From contig QVOM02000034.1 of the NCBI GenBank assembly GCA_003586115.2, positions 128,437,936-128,501,935 of the forward strand: DNA of 64,000 nt, written 5' to 3'. Below are positions 47,500-60,298 of this stretch, piece after piece. The DNA comes from Salvator merianae. Lineage: Eukaryota; Chordata; Lepidosauria; Squamata; Teiidae. Position 1 is the stretch's first letter, and each line of letters begins with the position of its first letter. Position numbers and translations under genes: made by a program. The notes below the pieces were generated by a model. That model searched no databases. It had not been told where the DNA came from and was given only the letters and a program-made list of their open reading frames with translations.

Positions 47500-47975
47500 G
47501 GAAATAAAATATTACAAAAAAAAAGTATTATTTTAAATGGGAATGATTGCAATGGGGAGAACAAATTTATTACAGATCAACTAATTACAGCAGCTCTTGG
47601 CATCTTGGCATATGGATGGAAATACTCTACGAAGTGGGCCAAGAAAAATTGGTTTAAATATATTGTGGATCAGATGAGATTTCAAATAATCAATGAAATA
47701 AAGGAAATGTATCAACTTCAAGAGTGTAGAAGACTAACAAGAGAAAAATGGACTAAAGTGAAAGATTATTTGATCGGAAACCCAGAGAGCATAGAATGGA
47801 TGCAACAGATACAAAGTGTCTCCCAGTGAACAACAGATAATTTGGGCAGAGACTGAGGGTGGAAGAAGGGGGAGGAGGGAGGGTACTAAGAATTAAAAGT
47901 GTTTCAAGGAAAATATATGTCAGTAATATCTGTAATAATGTATCAATGTAATAAAAACATTTTTAAAAAAATGCT
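47500..47975 (+). mobile_element. L1-like LINE 3' fragment, plus strand
   Basis: An open stretch from about 47605 encodes the same C-terminal pattern as 43200-43550 on the other strand (GWKYSTKWAKKNWFKYIVDQ, then TREKWTKVKDYL), ending in a stop at about 47829. The 3' UTR is purine-rich and ends in AATAAAAACATTTTTAAAAA. It is a 5'-truncated pseudocopy. Confidence 0.7.
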
Positions 47976-48633
47976 AAAATGTGGAATATTGACCTAACAT
48001 CTGCGCAAAGTGCTTTTTTTGGAATATCCAAAAATAGTGGATCAGGCAAGCAACATCTGGAGGTGACCTTATATGTATCTCTCTTACTAAAGAAAACCAC
48101 CTGATCCTAAAGGCAAAATGGCCTTCCTACTTCGAGGTACATGCTGATTAGTTAGTGAAAGAATTATTTTATTTAAAGTTAAGACCAATATTGTACGCTC
48201 CACTTATATCAGTCAAAGTGGTGTGGCATGTGTTGGGGGTCAATCTCTACTGAAATATAATAGAAATTTTTGGGTTTTTGTTGTATGTTTTGCTTGTGCT
48301 ATATTATTTTACTTTCTGTCATTCTTCATCTCTGTTTTAATTGCATGTAATTTTAAGATACTAATATGATCTTAATAGAAACTTCTGTAAACAGTGTTCT
48401 TTTCTGTTTTTATACTTTATAAATTTTATTATGGGGTATATATATTTTTCTTCCAAGTGTGTATACTGCATTTCTAGCCTATTTTACATGTGCATCGGAC
48501 TTTAGACAATGCAAGCTTTGATTTGGTGCAGATCACTGAAAGGCCTAATGGTTCTGCTATAAAATTCAATCTGTTTTGAAGATGGTCTTATGGCACTGAT
48601 TCCAGGCAGCCGCTTCCATTTATATTAGGCTTT

Positions 48634-48856
48634 GGACCCAGTCACACCTAAATTTTAATCCAGCTTCAGTCCACTTTCGGACTAAGAAAACACATCAGTG
48701 AAGTAATAAGATGTTCTCTTTCCGCATTATTTAATTCAGAAAATCCACCTTTAGGTTAGATAATGCAGAAAGAAAATGACTAGTCACTTTGCTAATGTGT
48801 TTTTTCAGTCCAAAAGTGGACTGAAGCTGGATTAAAACTTAAGTGTGACTGGGCCC
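48634..48856. mobile_element. palindromic MITE with arms of about 100 bp
   Basis: The left half GGACCCAGTCACACCTAA ... CAGCTTCAGTCCACTTTC is the reverse complement of the right half ending TTAAGTGTGACTGGGCCC, with arms around 100 bp and few mismatches. TTT occurs on both sides and may be a 3-bp target duplication. Non-coding. Confidence 0.85.
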
Positions 48857-51091
48857 TTTGTTTGGACAAGACGAAATAATATTTCAGTGATGGCTTTTTT
48901 GCATTTACTGCTCTTCACCTCAATGTCTTTCAGTAGAATCTCAGTGCCTGAGGAAGTCTTTAAATGCTTGCATACAATTACAAGGACCTTTTATAGAAAG
49001 CTTCAATAAGGTGTAAAGTATTTTTGCCAGTTAAAGAAAGCTCTTCCAATTCAGAAGGATTTTGCTGCTTTCAAATATATCCAAGCTACTTGTACTTTGG
49101 GAGCTTTATAACTTGAAAAATAAGACAAAATGAGAACAAAAAAGGTTCACTATACATTACTATTCATCATGTATTGGTTTATAATCCATGGATGGATTCA
49201 GTGTGGTGGGGGTACTATATCCACAGTGACACTTCACTGAAATAATCCTCATACATTACTTTTATCTATATGGTACCTTTACCTGCATGGTGCTCTAGAA
49301 TATTTCATAAATAAGTAAAAGAGGTTATTAATCAAAACAGTATATTTCCTAGATTTTAATGGACAAAGAAATAGGGCAAACAGACAAAAATGGAATAAAC
49401 GTTAGAAATAGGGGTAGGAGGTGTCAGGGTAACAAAATATAAACATCAGCAAATACAGTGGATCATCATAGCTGTTCCACCTAGCAAACGGCTGCTGATT
49501 TGAATGCTTTAAAAGCATTTAAAATAGTGTTTTGCACATCCCTACGAATAACATAGGCACAGATAGATGACACCAATGCAGGCTGGGAGATAGAAACAGG
49601 ATAACAGCTTTTGTATCCACTGTCATGTTAGTTGTCAGCACATGCTTTGGCCTTCTTTCCAGCTGCTGCTCCAACAGCTGAAAAGTTTGTCATAGTTAAA
49701 CATGCAAAAAGGAGGTTTCATGTCAGAGTGGCATAACTTCTCATCCTGGCTCAACAGCCTGAACACACTTGCCAAGTCTGGGCAAAGATTTGATCAGGCA
49801 CCACAATACCAGCATCATATCAACATGTGTAATGTGTGGTGTAATTCACCCTATATCTACTTTAAAATCCCAGTGGGTTTCCTGAGGCTTGCTTCTATTG
49901 GATTGCAGCCTTGGAAGCATACCTCCACTTAGGACAAAGGTGAAGGGCAATTTCATATACCATGCAGCAACATGCAAAGGTTGCATCTGAGTTTTCTTTA
50001 ACAGGAAACCACAACTCTACATACATCTCAAAAGTCCCGTTTGCCACATTCATTTCTACATGTTCCTTTTAAAAAGAAAAACATTTAGGTATACAGTACA
50101 CCTTGCTGATCTTATTTAATCTTGGAAGTGGCACAGAATTTTGCCTGATACCTTGATTCTTGGACAGGAGACTACCAAGTTTTATCACAAAAACTGAGAA
50201 GATAAAGGGGCAAGGAGCAAAGACGTTGGAAGTCGCTTCTGGATTGTTGTAGACAAAACTGCATGGATTTCTCATGCAATCAGTCTGAGTCATCTTTGAT
50301 TACATACATGAAATCTTCTGCATATTTGATACGGTGGCTAGAAAACTATCCCAAAATATCAAATAGATGTTCATCAGGAAAAATTATTTGTGTGGTATAT
50401 TTATATACTAGTTTTAAAATTTGGTTTTCAGAGTTGTATTGCACTAAATAATTCCCTGAAAATTAATCTACAGCAATAGCTCTTCAATAATAATCACCGG
50501 CAAATATTTCTTATTTTCTACAGCTAAAAGTGCCATGAAAGGGTTTAATTACTCTCAAACAGTTAACTAACTGTGAACTACGGAAAAAGCGAAAGAATTA
50601 TTGAAGGACTTTTCAATAGTGATTCTCACATATTCAAACTTCATCCTGATTTTTCTAGCAGAAAAAATTTCCTGATTCCTCCCTTGCACTTAGGAGAAGA
50701 GGGGAGAGAAGTGTCCACGATGATCTTCCACTGGCCTGCAACAAAAGAAGAGTTCTTTTACTCAGGAAACACAGAGAGAGGAAGGAACAAGTAAGCAGGC
50801 AATTGCAGACACTATTCTTTGGGCATCGCTCTCCGTACAACGTGTGGATTGTTCCTTCTTTCCATCAAGTGACCCTCCCCTTTTGCAGGTGTACCTATCT
50901 GTGTAGATGAGGCAGCTAAATTTAAATAGGCAATATTTCTCCTATGCCTGCACATTGCACAATATGATTTGGGAGGGTATCTCCTTCCAGAGCTGACAAT
51001 CAAGCTAATGACATGCTTAATTTTTGAATACACCTTAGGCATCCCATATGTCCTGGTTCTACTGAGACAGTCCTGATGTTTGTTTGTTTTC
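48857..51091. other. unassigned intergenic DNA
   Basis: Nothing recognised beyond unique AT-rich sequence. Confidence 0.5.
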
Positions 51092-51312
51092 CAGAGTAGG
51101 GATGTGCACAAACTAAAAATCGTTGCTCAGTTTGAACCTTGGATCAAACAGGAGTGTTCGCTAGGTTTGTTAAAACATCCCTTTATTTGGTTTGAATCTG
51201 AACTCTGTTTTCAAACAGGCAGGTCCTTTGGTTTGAATGTGAACCTTTCAAACACCCCTGTTTAATTTGAACAGGTTCAAGCCCAAAACAGTTTGACATA
51301 TCTCTATTTCAG
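51092..51312. mobile_element. hAT-like palindromic MITE, 221 bp
   Basis: The left end CAGAGTAGGGATGTGCACAA pairs with a right end ending ATATCTCTATTTCAG. Inner arms include AAACAGGAGTGTT (left) against AACACCCCTGTTT (right). A second, larger element with related ends is at 44485-45272. Confidence 0.75.
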
Positions 51313-51827
51313 AGCTCTTTCCTGGTGTCCTGACAAATTCAGTTTGGGACAGCAAATGTCGCAGGAATTTTCTGATTGATTATTAGCAGATGCACTCATA
51401 GGGAACAGCATGGGATTTTCCATTAACCAATAGAGGCAATGGGGAAGAAAAGAGGATGAATTGAAGATAGTGGAAGGCAGCAGAAGAGGTACTTCAGTGT
51501 AAACCTATAAAGTGGTGAAAGTGGCAGTGAGTGACCAAAATCAGGGGAATGGTGCTCCCTGTATTTTATGATAGATACCTCTTTCTGGAGTGTGCATCTC
51601 TTTCTCTCTTTTGAGCACCAAGGGCATTGAGGGCAAGACAGGAGCTGAAAGAGACCGCCATGACAGGCTTCCACACCTTCTACACTTAGATCCATCCATC
51701 TGTTGCCACCGCTTCTGCCACTTCTCGTTCCTCCTGTTTCTCCTCCCCCCCAGTGCTTCTGTGGCACTTTATTTTGGGGAATGTCCTTTCACTTTCTTCC
51801 TCTCTTCTCTTGAAAGAGCGTTGTTAA

Positions 51828-51866
51828 TAATGATGATGATGATAACATAATAATTGTAATAATAAT
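51828..51866. repeat. (GAT)n/(AAT)n low-complexity tract
   Basis: Four to five GAT units followed by AT-rich trinucleotides. Confidence 0.85.
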
Positions 51867-52534
51867 GCATTTCCTGCTCACATTTCTTGCCCTATCAGGA
51901 AGTGCAGAAGCCCAAAAAGTTGTGTGGTGAATGCCCAACCTTTTTTTTAAATGGGGCAGATATAGGCAGATCTGCAAAACAGAGCATAACTAGCTTGCAA
52001 GAATCCTTGAGAAAATCATAAAAAATGGTAAATCTTTGTGTGTTTACTGCTTCTGCTCCACCCTCCCAGGCAGGTATAAAAACTGTGGCTGGTCTTGGAT
52101 GGGACAGAAGAAGAAGACCTGGGCTGGCTGTAGCACATATATGTTTGTTGCCAGTACTGGGTCCTCCTGCAAAATAGCTCCCGGTTCTTCTCTTATGGAA
52201 ACTTTTATTTAATTTTTCTTTTGTTACCTCTGAGTGATCTTTCTTTAACTGGCATGGTTATAGTTTTGTTCTCTTTTTCACACAATACTGTGCGTTTTAT
52301 AACTTGTATATTATTATGTATTATATAGTTCATCTGTTCTCTTTATACAGTATTGATTTATAATGTGTATTTGAACTTTTTGTATATTCAATTGGATGTG
52401 TTTTGCTTATTGCATTTTTCATGATCAGCCCAACTGGAGTCACCACAAGCCAGCCAAGTGCCCGCCTACTTCCTTTTGTGTTTTTTTTACAGGCTTGGCT
52501 GGTTTCTGGTAGCCCCAATCGGGTCAGTTGCAAA

Positions 52535-52731
52535 GACTGCTTGCCAGACATGAAGATAAGCGGAATTATTATGGGAAACGCAGCATTGTTGCTGGATTTC
52601 TCATGATAGCATTGCAACACCCTCTTCGTACATTGCAACTGGCACTATATTGGGAATGCCTGGAGAATGTCTGGCTTTGCCTGTATAGTGCTGAGAGGAT
52701 CCCAGGATATATCTTGCATCTGGAGGCAGTC
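52535..52731. mobile_element. 197-bp-class MITE, copy 4
   Basis: Left end GACTGCTTGCCAGACATGAA, right end CATCTGGAGGCAGTC. The interior GGCACTATATTGGGAATGCC matches, in reverse, the 46627 copy. Exactly 197 bp between ends. Confidence 0.65.
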
Positions 52732-53527
52732 ATAGACTAATGCATCCACAATTTGTTTCACTCCTTGGTTTGTATTTAATGTGGTCTGATCTTATGCTTG
52801 CACACTATTTTAGAAGGTTTTAAATCAGGAGCATAATTAGCACCTGTAAAAAAAAAAAAAAGAAATTTAAAATTATATGGTGAGTATGTCAAGGCAAAGC
52901 TAAACAAAATGTCCATGAAATATTTTCCTTCCTGCACCTCCCAGTTGGCTCAACTTCCTGAGCACGATGTAGTCTGAAATCTGAATCATGTACTTTCAGA
53001 GCTGTCATGCATCACTCCTGTCAGACATAGCCAGGGACCAGCTGTGATTTATTGTTTGTAAGAATGAGCCTGTTATCACCATGGGATCTCCCCAGGCCTT
53101 TTGGGATTCAGGAATGCAAATAAAGATTGGATGTGCTCTTGTGTAAGGCCTGGTTGTCTTTGAAGGAAGACAGAGTGGGCAGGGAAAGCAAGCTTATTTC
53201 TATACACATCTTTGTTCATCCAACAATTGTGGAAGTACAAATTGATGTGGGAACTGAAGCAATTTGTCGGTTGTCTTTGGTTATGACATGGGAGGCAAAA
53301 TTTCCAACCAAAAAATCTGAATTATCTTTTAGATGAAGTGGCAGCTCATTGCTTTCTATTGCATAAAATTACATAGCCATGAAAAGGGGTTGTTTTAAAT
53401 ATTTATATGTCTAAACTGGAAAACAATGCAAGGATTAAAGTTCTAGCAGCAGAGAAAAGTTGATTATTAGCTAACAGAGGGCAGGAACAACTCTATATTT
53501 TGAAAGATAACTGAAGCTGCATTTACA

Positions 53528-53632
53528 TGCAGTAAAAAAAAGCACCTCTGAGGCAGCTTAGATATGGTTTGCAAGTGGGATCATTCACACATTAGTTTGC
53601 CCCTTCCTCCTGTCACAAATATTCTAGTCTAG
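53528..53632 (-). mobile_element. GGGGCAGACTGGTGTG-family fragment, minus strand
   Basis: In reverse, TAGAATATTTGTGACAGG, GGGGCAAACTAATGTGTGAA and GCCTCAGAGGTGCTTTTTTT align with 11750-11865. Confidence 0.6.
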
Positions 53633-54112
53633 AAAAGTTCAATTAGAAATGGGATGAAAACAAGAGGGTCACACACTACAGTCTCTTAAACACTTCTGAG
53701 CTGTTTTGCTATGTGGACTGTGAACAAAGCCCAAGACTGCTACGTGTTACACAGATGTATCTTTAAGAAAATACATTAAGAATGAACAATACCATGTCCT
53801 TAAATATCCGTAATCAGATCAGATAGCTAGGATATTCAAGCATTTACAAACATGTCTATGCCACATATATTTTGGTTCAAAACTAGCAAGTAATTAGAAC
53901 AGATCAAATCGTTCCTATGAGCTGTCATCAACCATGCAGATGAAAAAAAAAGTTACTCTAAATGGCAAGGAGAATATTATTTCTTCATTGTGGCCTTCAT
54001 TGTGCAGCTGCCACTAGGAAGAGGGCTTTTTCAAATGTGGCTCCCTCATTTTGGAACAACATTTCCCAAGAGACATGCTACACACTCATCTTAGAAATCT
54101 TCTAGTGACATC

Positions 54113-54309
54113 AGCCCCATCCAGACAGTGCCTGAAACGTGGGATTACCCTGGGGCTATGTTGGGATTCTCACACACCTCTGTGGCAATTCCAACCTAGA
54201 CATGATATATAGGGATGATATAGTGCGGTGTCGTTATTCTGGAAAAATCAACTCTCCACCCAGAGTTTCCTGAAATAGTGATATGACTTTTCTGTCCAGA
54301 TGCTTGCTT
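54113..54309. mobile_element. 197-bp-class MITE, copy 5
   Basis: Left end AGCCCCATCCAGACAGTG, right end CTGTCCAGATGCTTGC, 197 bp. The central GGGATTCTCACACACC ... GGCAATTCC repeats the palindromic core seen at 24516-24553. Confidence 0.7.
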
Positions 54310-54879
54310 TCACCATGGGCCTTGAAGAAAATAACTCTGTGCATGTGCAGTGCCAAAACCAGGCAGAAAATGGTGACCACAGACACCTGATTGAGCACTT
54401 CCAGCTTTTTTCACAAAACTGAAATTCCCAGAAGCAGTGGCTGAACTATAATGGGAGCAAGCATCCAGATAGGTAAGTGCCTGTGATTGTCCCGCAATGT
54501 TGCCCTGCTGCAGGGCAGGGATGGTGAGTGACAGTTGGAGAATCCAAACAAGATCCCTTGTTTTCCTTTCATCATCTGGAGGCAGTCTTCTTTAAAAATA
54601 ACTGCACAATTTGGCCTTTGCTTAGTAGGATTTCCTCTCTTTTGGTCTCTCTCTGTCATAGTTCTATACCCTTTCATATTTTTTCTTTCATGTCTTTCAT
54701 TGGTTTTTCGTGTATTTTTATGTTCAACTTGCTAATATTTTTCTTGTTACTCTCATTCACCCCCCTGAGACTTAATCCAATAAGGTAGAATGGAAATCTT
54801 AATAAACAGAAATACTTTACGGGCCCGTTGTGAGACCATTTCCAGCAGAAAATAGGGTCGATTGATCTATCCCTGTGTT

Positions 54880-55000
54880 AGTGCAGGCTGCACCAAATGT
54901 GGATTGCACAACAAAGGAACCACAAGTATTTAAAAGAAAGTGTGGGAAATCCCACACTTTCTTAAATCCAATTCTCTAGAGGAATGGGTTGGCACATCAA
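54880..55000 (+). mobile_element. repeat fragment with perfect 14-bp hairpin
   Basis: AAGAAAGTGTGGGA (54934-54947), a 2-nt loop, then TCCCACACTTTCTT (54950-54963). Flanking blocks match the first half of the repeat at 11560-11640. Confidence 0.6.
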
Positions 55001-55219
55001 CAACAGCGTCAAGTCTGTCTGCTGGCCTAGGTCTCCATTCATTTGGGTGTTGAGTTTTTTATTGCATCGAGAGGCTCTGAAGAAGAACTAAAACCACATT
55101 CCACTTCTTCAAACACTTAGTAGATACCACAATTTTATTTTGGTTTCAAATGAATGAGGTACTAGAAGGCAGATTTTTAAGAATCTCATTTTGAAAAGAG
55201 ACTATGCCCATGTAATCTG

Positions 55220-55453
55220 TTGAAGCCTGGAATAACACAACATACTGTTCTTAGATGTGATTTTTATGCTTATGCCTGTAAAGATCTAAGTTGGCCTTTA
55301 TTGATGACCTCTAGAGACATGAAGTTTATTCAAGACCTTTTACCAGATCAAAATAATGGGACAACTCTAGATGTTGCCAAAGTTTTAGATAGAGCAATTA
55401 AGATTAGGAAAAATATGGTGGTTTCAGATGACTGCATTTTATATACATCCTAG
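55220..55453 (+). pseudogene. possible LINE ORF2 C-terminal remnant
   Basis: A 77-codon open stretch with a pattern I associate loosely with the C-terminal Cys-containing end of some non-LTR retrotransposon ORF2 proteins (a Cys-Xaa-Phe-Tyr element, then LLPDQNN, then VAKVLDRAIKIRK). No RT motif is nearby and the family is not identified. It could equally be chance. Confidence 0.3.
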
Positions 55454-55768
55454 CTGTTACTGGGTGTTGTGTACCTTCAGATTCCCTTGCGTTTTCCTCC
55501 TTCTCTTCTGCAAGCCCCAAATCTGCAAACCTTCTTGCTTTTTCTCCTTTCTTCCCCAACTCCCACAACCTGTAAGCTCCCACTCCACCCCTCCTAACTT
55601 CACTCAGGCTCCAAACCTCCATTTTCCAGCTTGCAAACCTTTCTTTTTTCCAAGTTACAGATCTTCATTTTCCAGCCCACAAAGCTTCACTTTCTCCCTT
55701 TCCACTTTAATCTTATAGAGCCTGGCAGGTATGAGTATATACAAGGAATCATGTGATCCCACAGAGGT

Positions 55769-55771
<3 letters not shown>

Positions 55772-55815
<44 letters not shown>
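55772..55815. repeat. (AT)n microsatellite, about 44 bp
   Basis: Uninterrupted AT dinucleotide array. Confidence 0.96.
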
Positions 55816-55818
<3 letters not shown>

Positions 55819-56279
55819 TTTGTGGAACAGTTGGATCAGTAGAACAAACTACATGCAGAACCTATTTAAACATGTTGTTCTCCATAGAGATATATGGGTA
55901 GAAGCACATCTGCCTACCCATGATATATTTTGTTATAATGACCCACTTGATTTGTCCTTCTTCCTATTTTTTCCTCATTTTGCATCCTATTTTTCAGATT
56001 CAAAGACAGAAAGCAGGGATTTATTAATGGTATTTGAACTGCATCCTATAAGTTTCCATTTGGATAAAGAGTAGGAGTAAAAAAATTATAAACTGCTTGA
56101 CAACAGCAAAATATTATTGCAAACAAAACTTTAAGAGCTGCACATCTGCATAGTGTTGTTCTTAAATGTTAGCAAAGGTCCTTGTTTGTGGTTCTTCAGT
56201 GCCTGGTTTCTTGCTGGATATATACACCTGAATTTGAATTTGCCAATGATATCCTGGAACCTAGATATAGATATATATT

Positions 56280-56760
56280 AATGTATTATAACATTTATAT
56301 CCTGCTCTTCACCTGGAGATTCCAGGGTGTGTCACAACATATGATAAAACACAGACACTAAAATATATTTAAAATATAACCCACACATTGTCTCTCCCTC
56401 CCACCCTGGCAGGACTTGCATTCAGAAGAAACTATGAATCAAGGGCCTGGATGAAGAGTTACATTTTAACCAGGTGCTGAAAACCATATAAAATTGACTC
56501 CTGGTGTATCTCTACTTTACACCTGGTACCAAGTTTATATGGTTTATATGGATGCTATTCCAAAGCTGGGGGGCATCACAAAGAAACCCCTCTCATATGC
56601 CTCGACTCCTGCAGCTCTAAGGGTAGAAAAACTACAAGAAGCCTCTGATTTGGCAGAGTCCCTTGTCCCAATTCTAAAGGATTTTCTCCAATGCTCTAGC
56701 AGCCTTTTAGGTGAAACACACTCCGGCATAGTACTGAATTTCCCTTCATAAGAATATTTT
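56280..56760 (-). mobile_element. L2-type LINE 3' end, minus strand
   Basis: ATTTATATCCTGCTCTTCACC, then AGGGCCTGGATGAAGAG, AACCAGGTGCTGAAAACC, TTCCAAAGCTGGGGG and TCTGATTTGGCAGAG, in the order of the reversed L2 3' region seen at 17250-17540 but longer. Confidence 0.6.
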
Positions 56761-58342
56761 CCCTACAGGGTGTGTGAAATATTACTCAACAGCATTTCAA
56801 GCCTGAAGCAACATTGATGCTGCATTAACTGCTGTTTCCTGTGACAGTATTAACTGGTGGTCCTTTTCCAAGGGATTTTCATGTAATACCAAAGCATAAG
56901 GCTCTAATCCTTCTAGAAAGGCATTACAGCTCTACCACAGAGACATTCCTCACATTCTTCAACATATATCAGGGTAGCTGAGATTCTGATTGCAATGTAT
57001 CAATTGCACCACATTCCCAGACCGGGTTGAAAAGCTTATGGCTGCACCAGTTGTGCAGTTGTCTTTTTTATGGAGATGGGCAATAGAGACCCAGCTAATG
57101 TAACTTTAGCATAATTCAAACACTTCTCTTTTCAGTAAGCAAATCAGCATCCTATATATGCAAAACCAGTTCAGTAAGAGGGCCACAGTGCTTGTGAACA
57201 CAAAGATAGCTATGGGCTCACGGACCCTTATTCCTTTTTCCCCTTCAATCTATGTTTTCCCCTTTTCCCCCTTCAATCTATGTTTTACTCTATTCTTTGC
57301 ATGTTTACAGCCATCCCTTGCTATTCATGAGGGATATATTCTCAGCAAATGCTGTGAATGTTAAAACTTGTTGGATCTTCAGGGAATTGCTCCCCTTGCT
57401 ATTTCTAATACCACAGATCAGCTTTTGGGTGGCATCTTATTTGTAAATAGGGAAACCACTTTATTAAATAGGGATATTAAAACAAGAAGCATATATTAAA
57501 TCTATAAGCAGGCAAAACAAATTCCAAGGAAAAGAGCTCTGAAAGTCTCATTTTTCTTGCCTGCAGGGCAGGATAACTCTCTAGTCACCTGGTCATGTTT
57601 GGAGGAATGGGAAGCCTCTCAGCTGCAATCCTGGGAGCTAAAATCAAATTATAAGTGCCAGGGCATAAAGTACTTATTTGCAATGTATCTATAGTGAGAG
57701 AAAAATTCCAATGATACTGACAATAGTCCTGTAATCTGGCATTGACTGTTGCCCCCTTTGTTCCACTAAGATGCCAAAGGAACAGGTACACTTGCAGGGA
57801 AACAATTTCTTTGCAATAACTCCCATTACCTGAACAAAACACCAGAAGTATGCCACATAGTCTGTCAACCGCTGTGCCCTCCAGTGCCATTGCATCAAAA
57901 GTGGGGTGAGTAGATTTGGACACCCAACCCTTGTAGCCATTGCTTGGGCCCCCATCTGGCAACTGCCACAAAAAGCATGGGTCCCCGCTCTTTGATCTAT
58001 CATGTTATTTGGCAGTGGGGATGGGCCACATAACCATCTGAATGGATAAATATTGCAGTGTTGATGTGGTGAGCACACAACCACAACCAACAATCTGGCA
58101 GTGAAAGCAGTGATCAGATGGGCATCCAAACTCACCAGTCCTGGATATTCCCATTGCCGTGGCACCAAAGATGGGCATCTGAAGCCTGACAGCTGCAACA
58201 GTGGGGTTGTGTGTCTACTCTAGATCTAGCAGGTGCTGCCACAACAACCATCTGACACCTCCACTCTTACAGACACTGCATCGGAAACTAGAGTGGACTC
58301 CCAAACCCTGTTGCCCTAGACAGCTGCTGTAACGGAGGCTGG

Positions 58343-58430
58343 GTGCTTTGTGCCATTTTCTACATCTTTGAAAATAGAGCCAGGAAGATTGCCAAGAAGA
58401 AAGCAGCACAGGTGAATTTGCAGGATGGCA
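58343..58430 (+). repeat. repeat block shared with 60299-60368
   Basis: CATCTTTGAAAATAGAGCCAG and AAGAAAGCAGCACAGGTGAA recur at 60299-60368 in the same orientation. In both places a 5S-like sequence follows downstream (180 and 560 bp further). Confidence 0.65.
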
Positions 58431-58608
58431 GCAGGATGGGAGGGTGGCAGCAAAAATGCTTGTTCCCACTCTGCACAAAAAGCGATGCTGATGGCATTTT
58501 CTATTCCTCTATGGCTGAATGGTGGACTGAAGGGTGTGGATTCATGTGATCTTTGTGCTCTTCAGGCTTCTCCTTAGTACCACAAATGTGTTGCAACATT
58601 CCTCTCCC

Positions 58609-58700
58609 TTGATGATCTTGCTTGGTCTTGGAACCTAAGGGTTGGCCTGGTTACTGCTTGAATGGGAGACAACCTCATAGTACAAGGCCCTGTAAACCAG
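58609..58700 (+). repeat. 5S rRNA-derived sequence (SINE-like), copy 1
   Basis: GATCTTGCTTGGTCTTGGAA, then GGCCTGGTTACTGCTTGAAT and GGGAGACAACCTC ... GTAAAC follow vertebrate 5S rRNA from about nucleotide 30 to the 3' end, including the box C region. It is mutated at many positions and followed by an A-rich stretch. It is not a functional 5S gene. Confidence 0.75.
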
Positions 58701-59398
58701 ACTGGAAAGTAAAAAAAAATATCCTAAAAGAATAGCCACTGCATCAGAGACTGGGGTGGAATCCCAATCCTGTTGCCCTGAACAGCTGCTATGATTATGG
58801 GAATTGGTTATCCCTATTTAACAGATACAGCAGTGATAGATTGTGTGACCACCACCCTGATATGCCAACTGCTGCAGTGATGATAGGTGTGTGCCCGTTC
58901 CCCAATCTAAAGAGGGACTTCCACCACAGAGATGGGATGGGACACCCAATCAACCTCTGATATCACAGGTGGATCATTGATGAAAATTCCATCCACCCTG
59001 GATCTGACAGCTGCTATGGTAACGAGATGTGGGTGTCTCCCGATCTGACAGTTAAGGTGGTGAGGATTGGGCACCCATCTGGCCCAGGTGGCAATGGAGG
59101 TAGGTGCCCCAAATTCTAGTCTGTCAAGAACTGAGGCACTCAGCCACCTATTTTATCACTGACGTGGGCAGCAATACACCCTAATACATGCACTCTATAC
59201 ACCTACAGACAATACACCTTAATACTCACTCCAACAGTGTTGTGGGGGTTCAGTGCCCCTCCTGAATTGACAGCTACTGAGACAGTGTCAGGGAGTGGGC
59301 ATCCAAACCCAGCTGCAGAGTATCTGACAGTTGTTATCATTCCAGACATGGAGAAGGCAAAAACCAAAAACAAAACATTCTGCTTCCCAGTGGCTGAG

Positions 59399-59432
<34 letters not shown>

Positions 59433-59462
59433 ATTTGTGTGTGTATGTGTATGTATATGTGA
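59399..59462. repeat. (TG)n microsatellite
   Basis: About 60 bp of TG with a few TA and TT interruptions. Confidence 0.96.
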
Positions 59463-60298
59463 TTGCACCATGTTGACAAGGGTGTCTACATTCAAAAACA
59501 AGGATGCATAATGAAGCTAACATGCTGTGAGGGTTTTTAAAAATTAACAGTTAAAAGTGAAAATGACCCTTCTACACAGAATGATGTGTGTGTTCCAGGA
59601 AGAGGCTTTGCAGAGTACAAATGCACAGCTGCCCAATTGCAAAGACACTAGCATAAACTTCCAGTGTAGACAGAGCCTAATTTTGAGGAAATGGTAAAAA
59701 AAAACACTTAGTGTGTATTTCCAAAACCACAGCTTATCATGAATTACTAATGGCATCAGAATTTCCTGAAAGATCATGGGAAAATATATTGCTAGATCAC
59801 TTTCACTGTCAAGTCTGAGAGTATAATTCATTTTGAAAATATTTATAGTGCTTGCTATCAGGAAATCCCTACGCGGGTTTATAAAAATCAAAACATTAAT
59901 GATTAAATACAGTACAATGTAATACAGTTAAGTACAGTTGCATTTAAAAAAAATAAATAAAAGAATGAAAATGTAACTATAGTGTCTGGGCAGTGTCAAA
60001 AAATTTAAATGACAGGGATAGACTGGCCAAACAGGATTTTAGGAAGAAACATGGGTATCACATACTACTGTCCTACTGTCCTTGCTTCCCTGAAATTGCT
60101 ATTGTAGAGTATATTAATGCAAGAATATTGACCATGGCAGATTACAAAGCTTCATAGGCAGGAGCGCTTACTCTGTCCCTCAACGAGCATGGCACTCTGT
60201 TTGCATGCCATGCTTTTCCTGCCCAAACTAATGTCAAAGCTGAGGAACTTTGTGCCAGGGCCTATTTTGAACAATGGCAGAAATGCCCCTCGGTGTTG

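Larger units (their letters stand above)
57890..59345 (+). repeat. degenerate minisatellite, unit about 36-46 bp, interrupted
   Basis: At least a dozen imperfect units around the words ATCTGACAGCTGCTRTGGTG and TGGGCACCCAA, for example starting near 57953, 58090, 58184, 58313, 58780, 59001, 59042, 59077, 59267 and 59322. Spacing is mostly 36-46 bp where units are adjacent. A 5S-derived repeat and other sequence at 58343-58735 interrupt it. Long frames on the minus strand at 57585-58198 arise from this array and are not gene-like. Confidence 0.6.

Noticed and set aside
52060..52110. Promoter with TATA box (GGTATAAAAACTG)
   Set aside because: A single TATA-like word without a CpG island, coding exon or other support nearby.
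57585..58198. Overlapping minus-strand frames of 128 and 169 codons
   Set aside because: They overlap each other in different frames, sit in the degenerate minisatellite, and show no domain or splice context.
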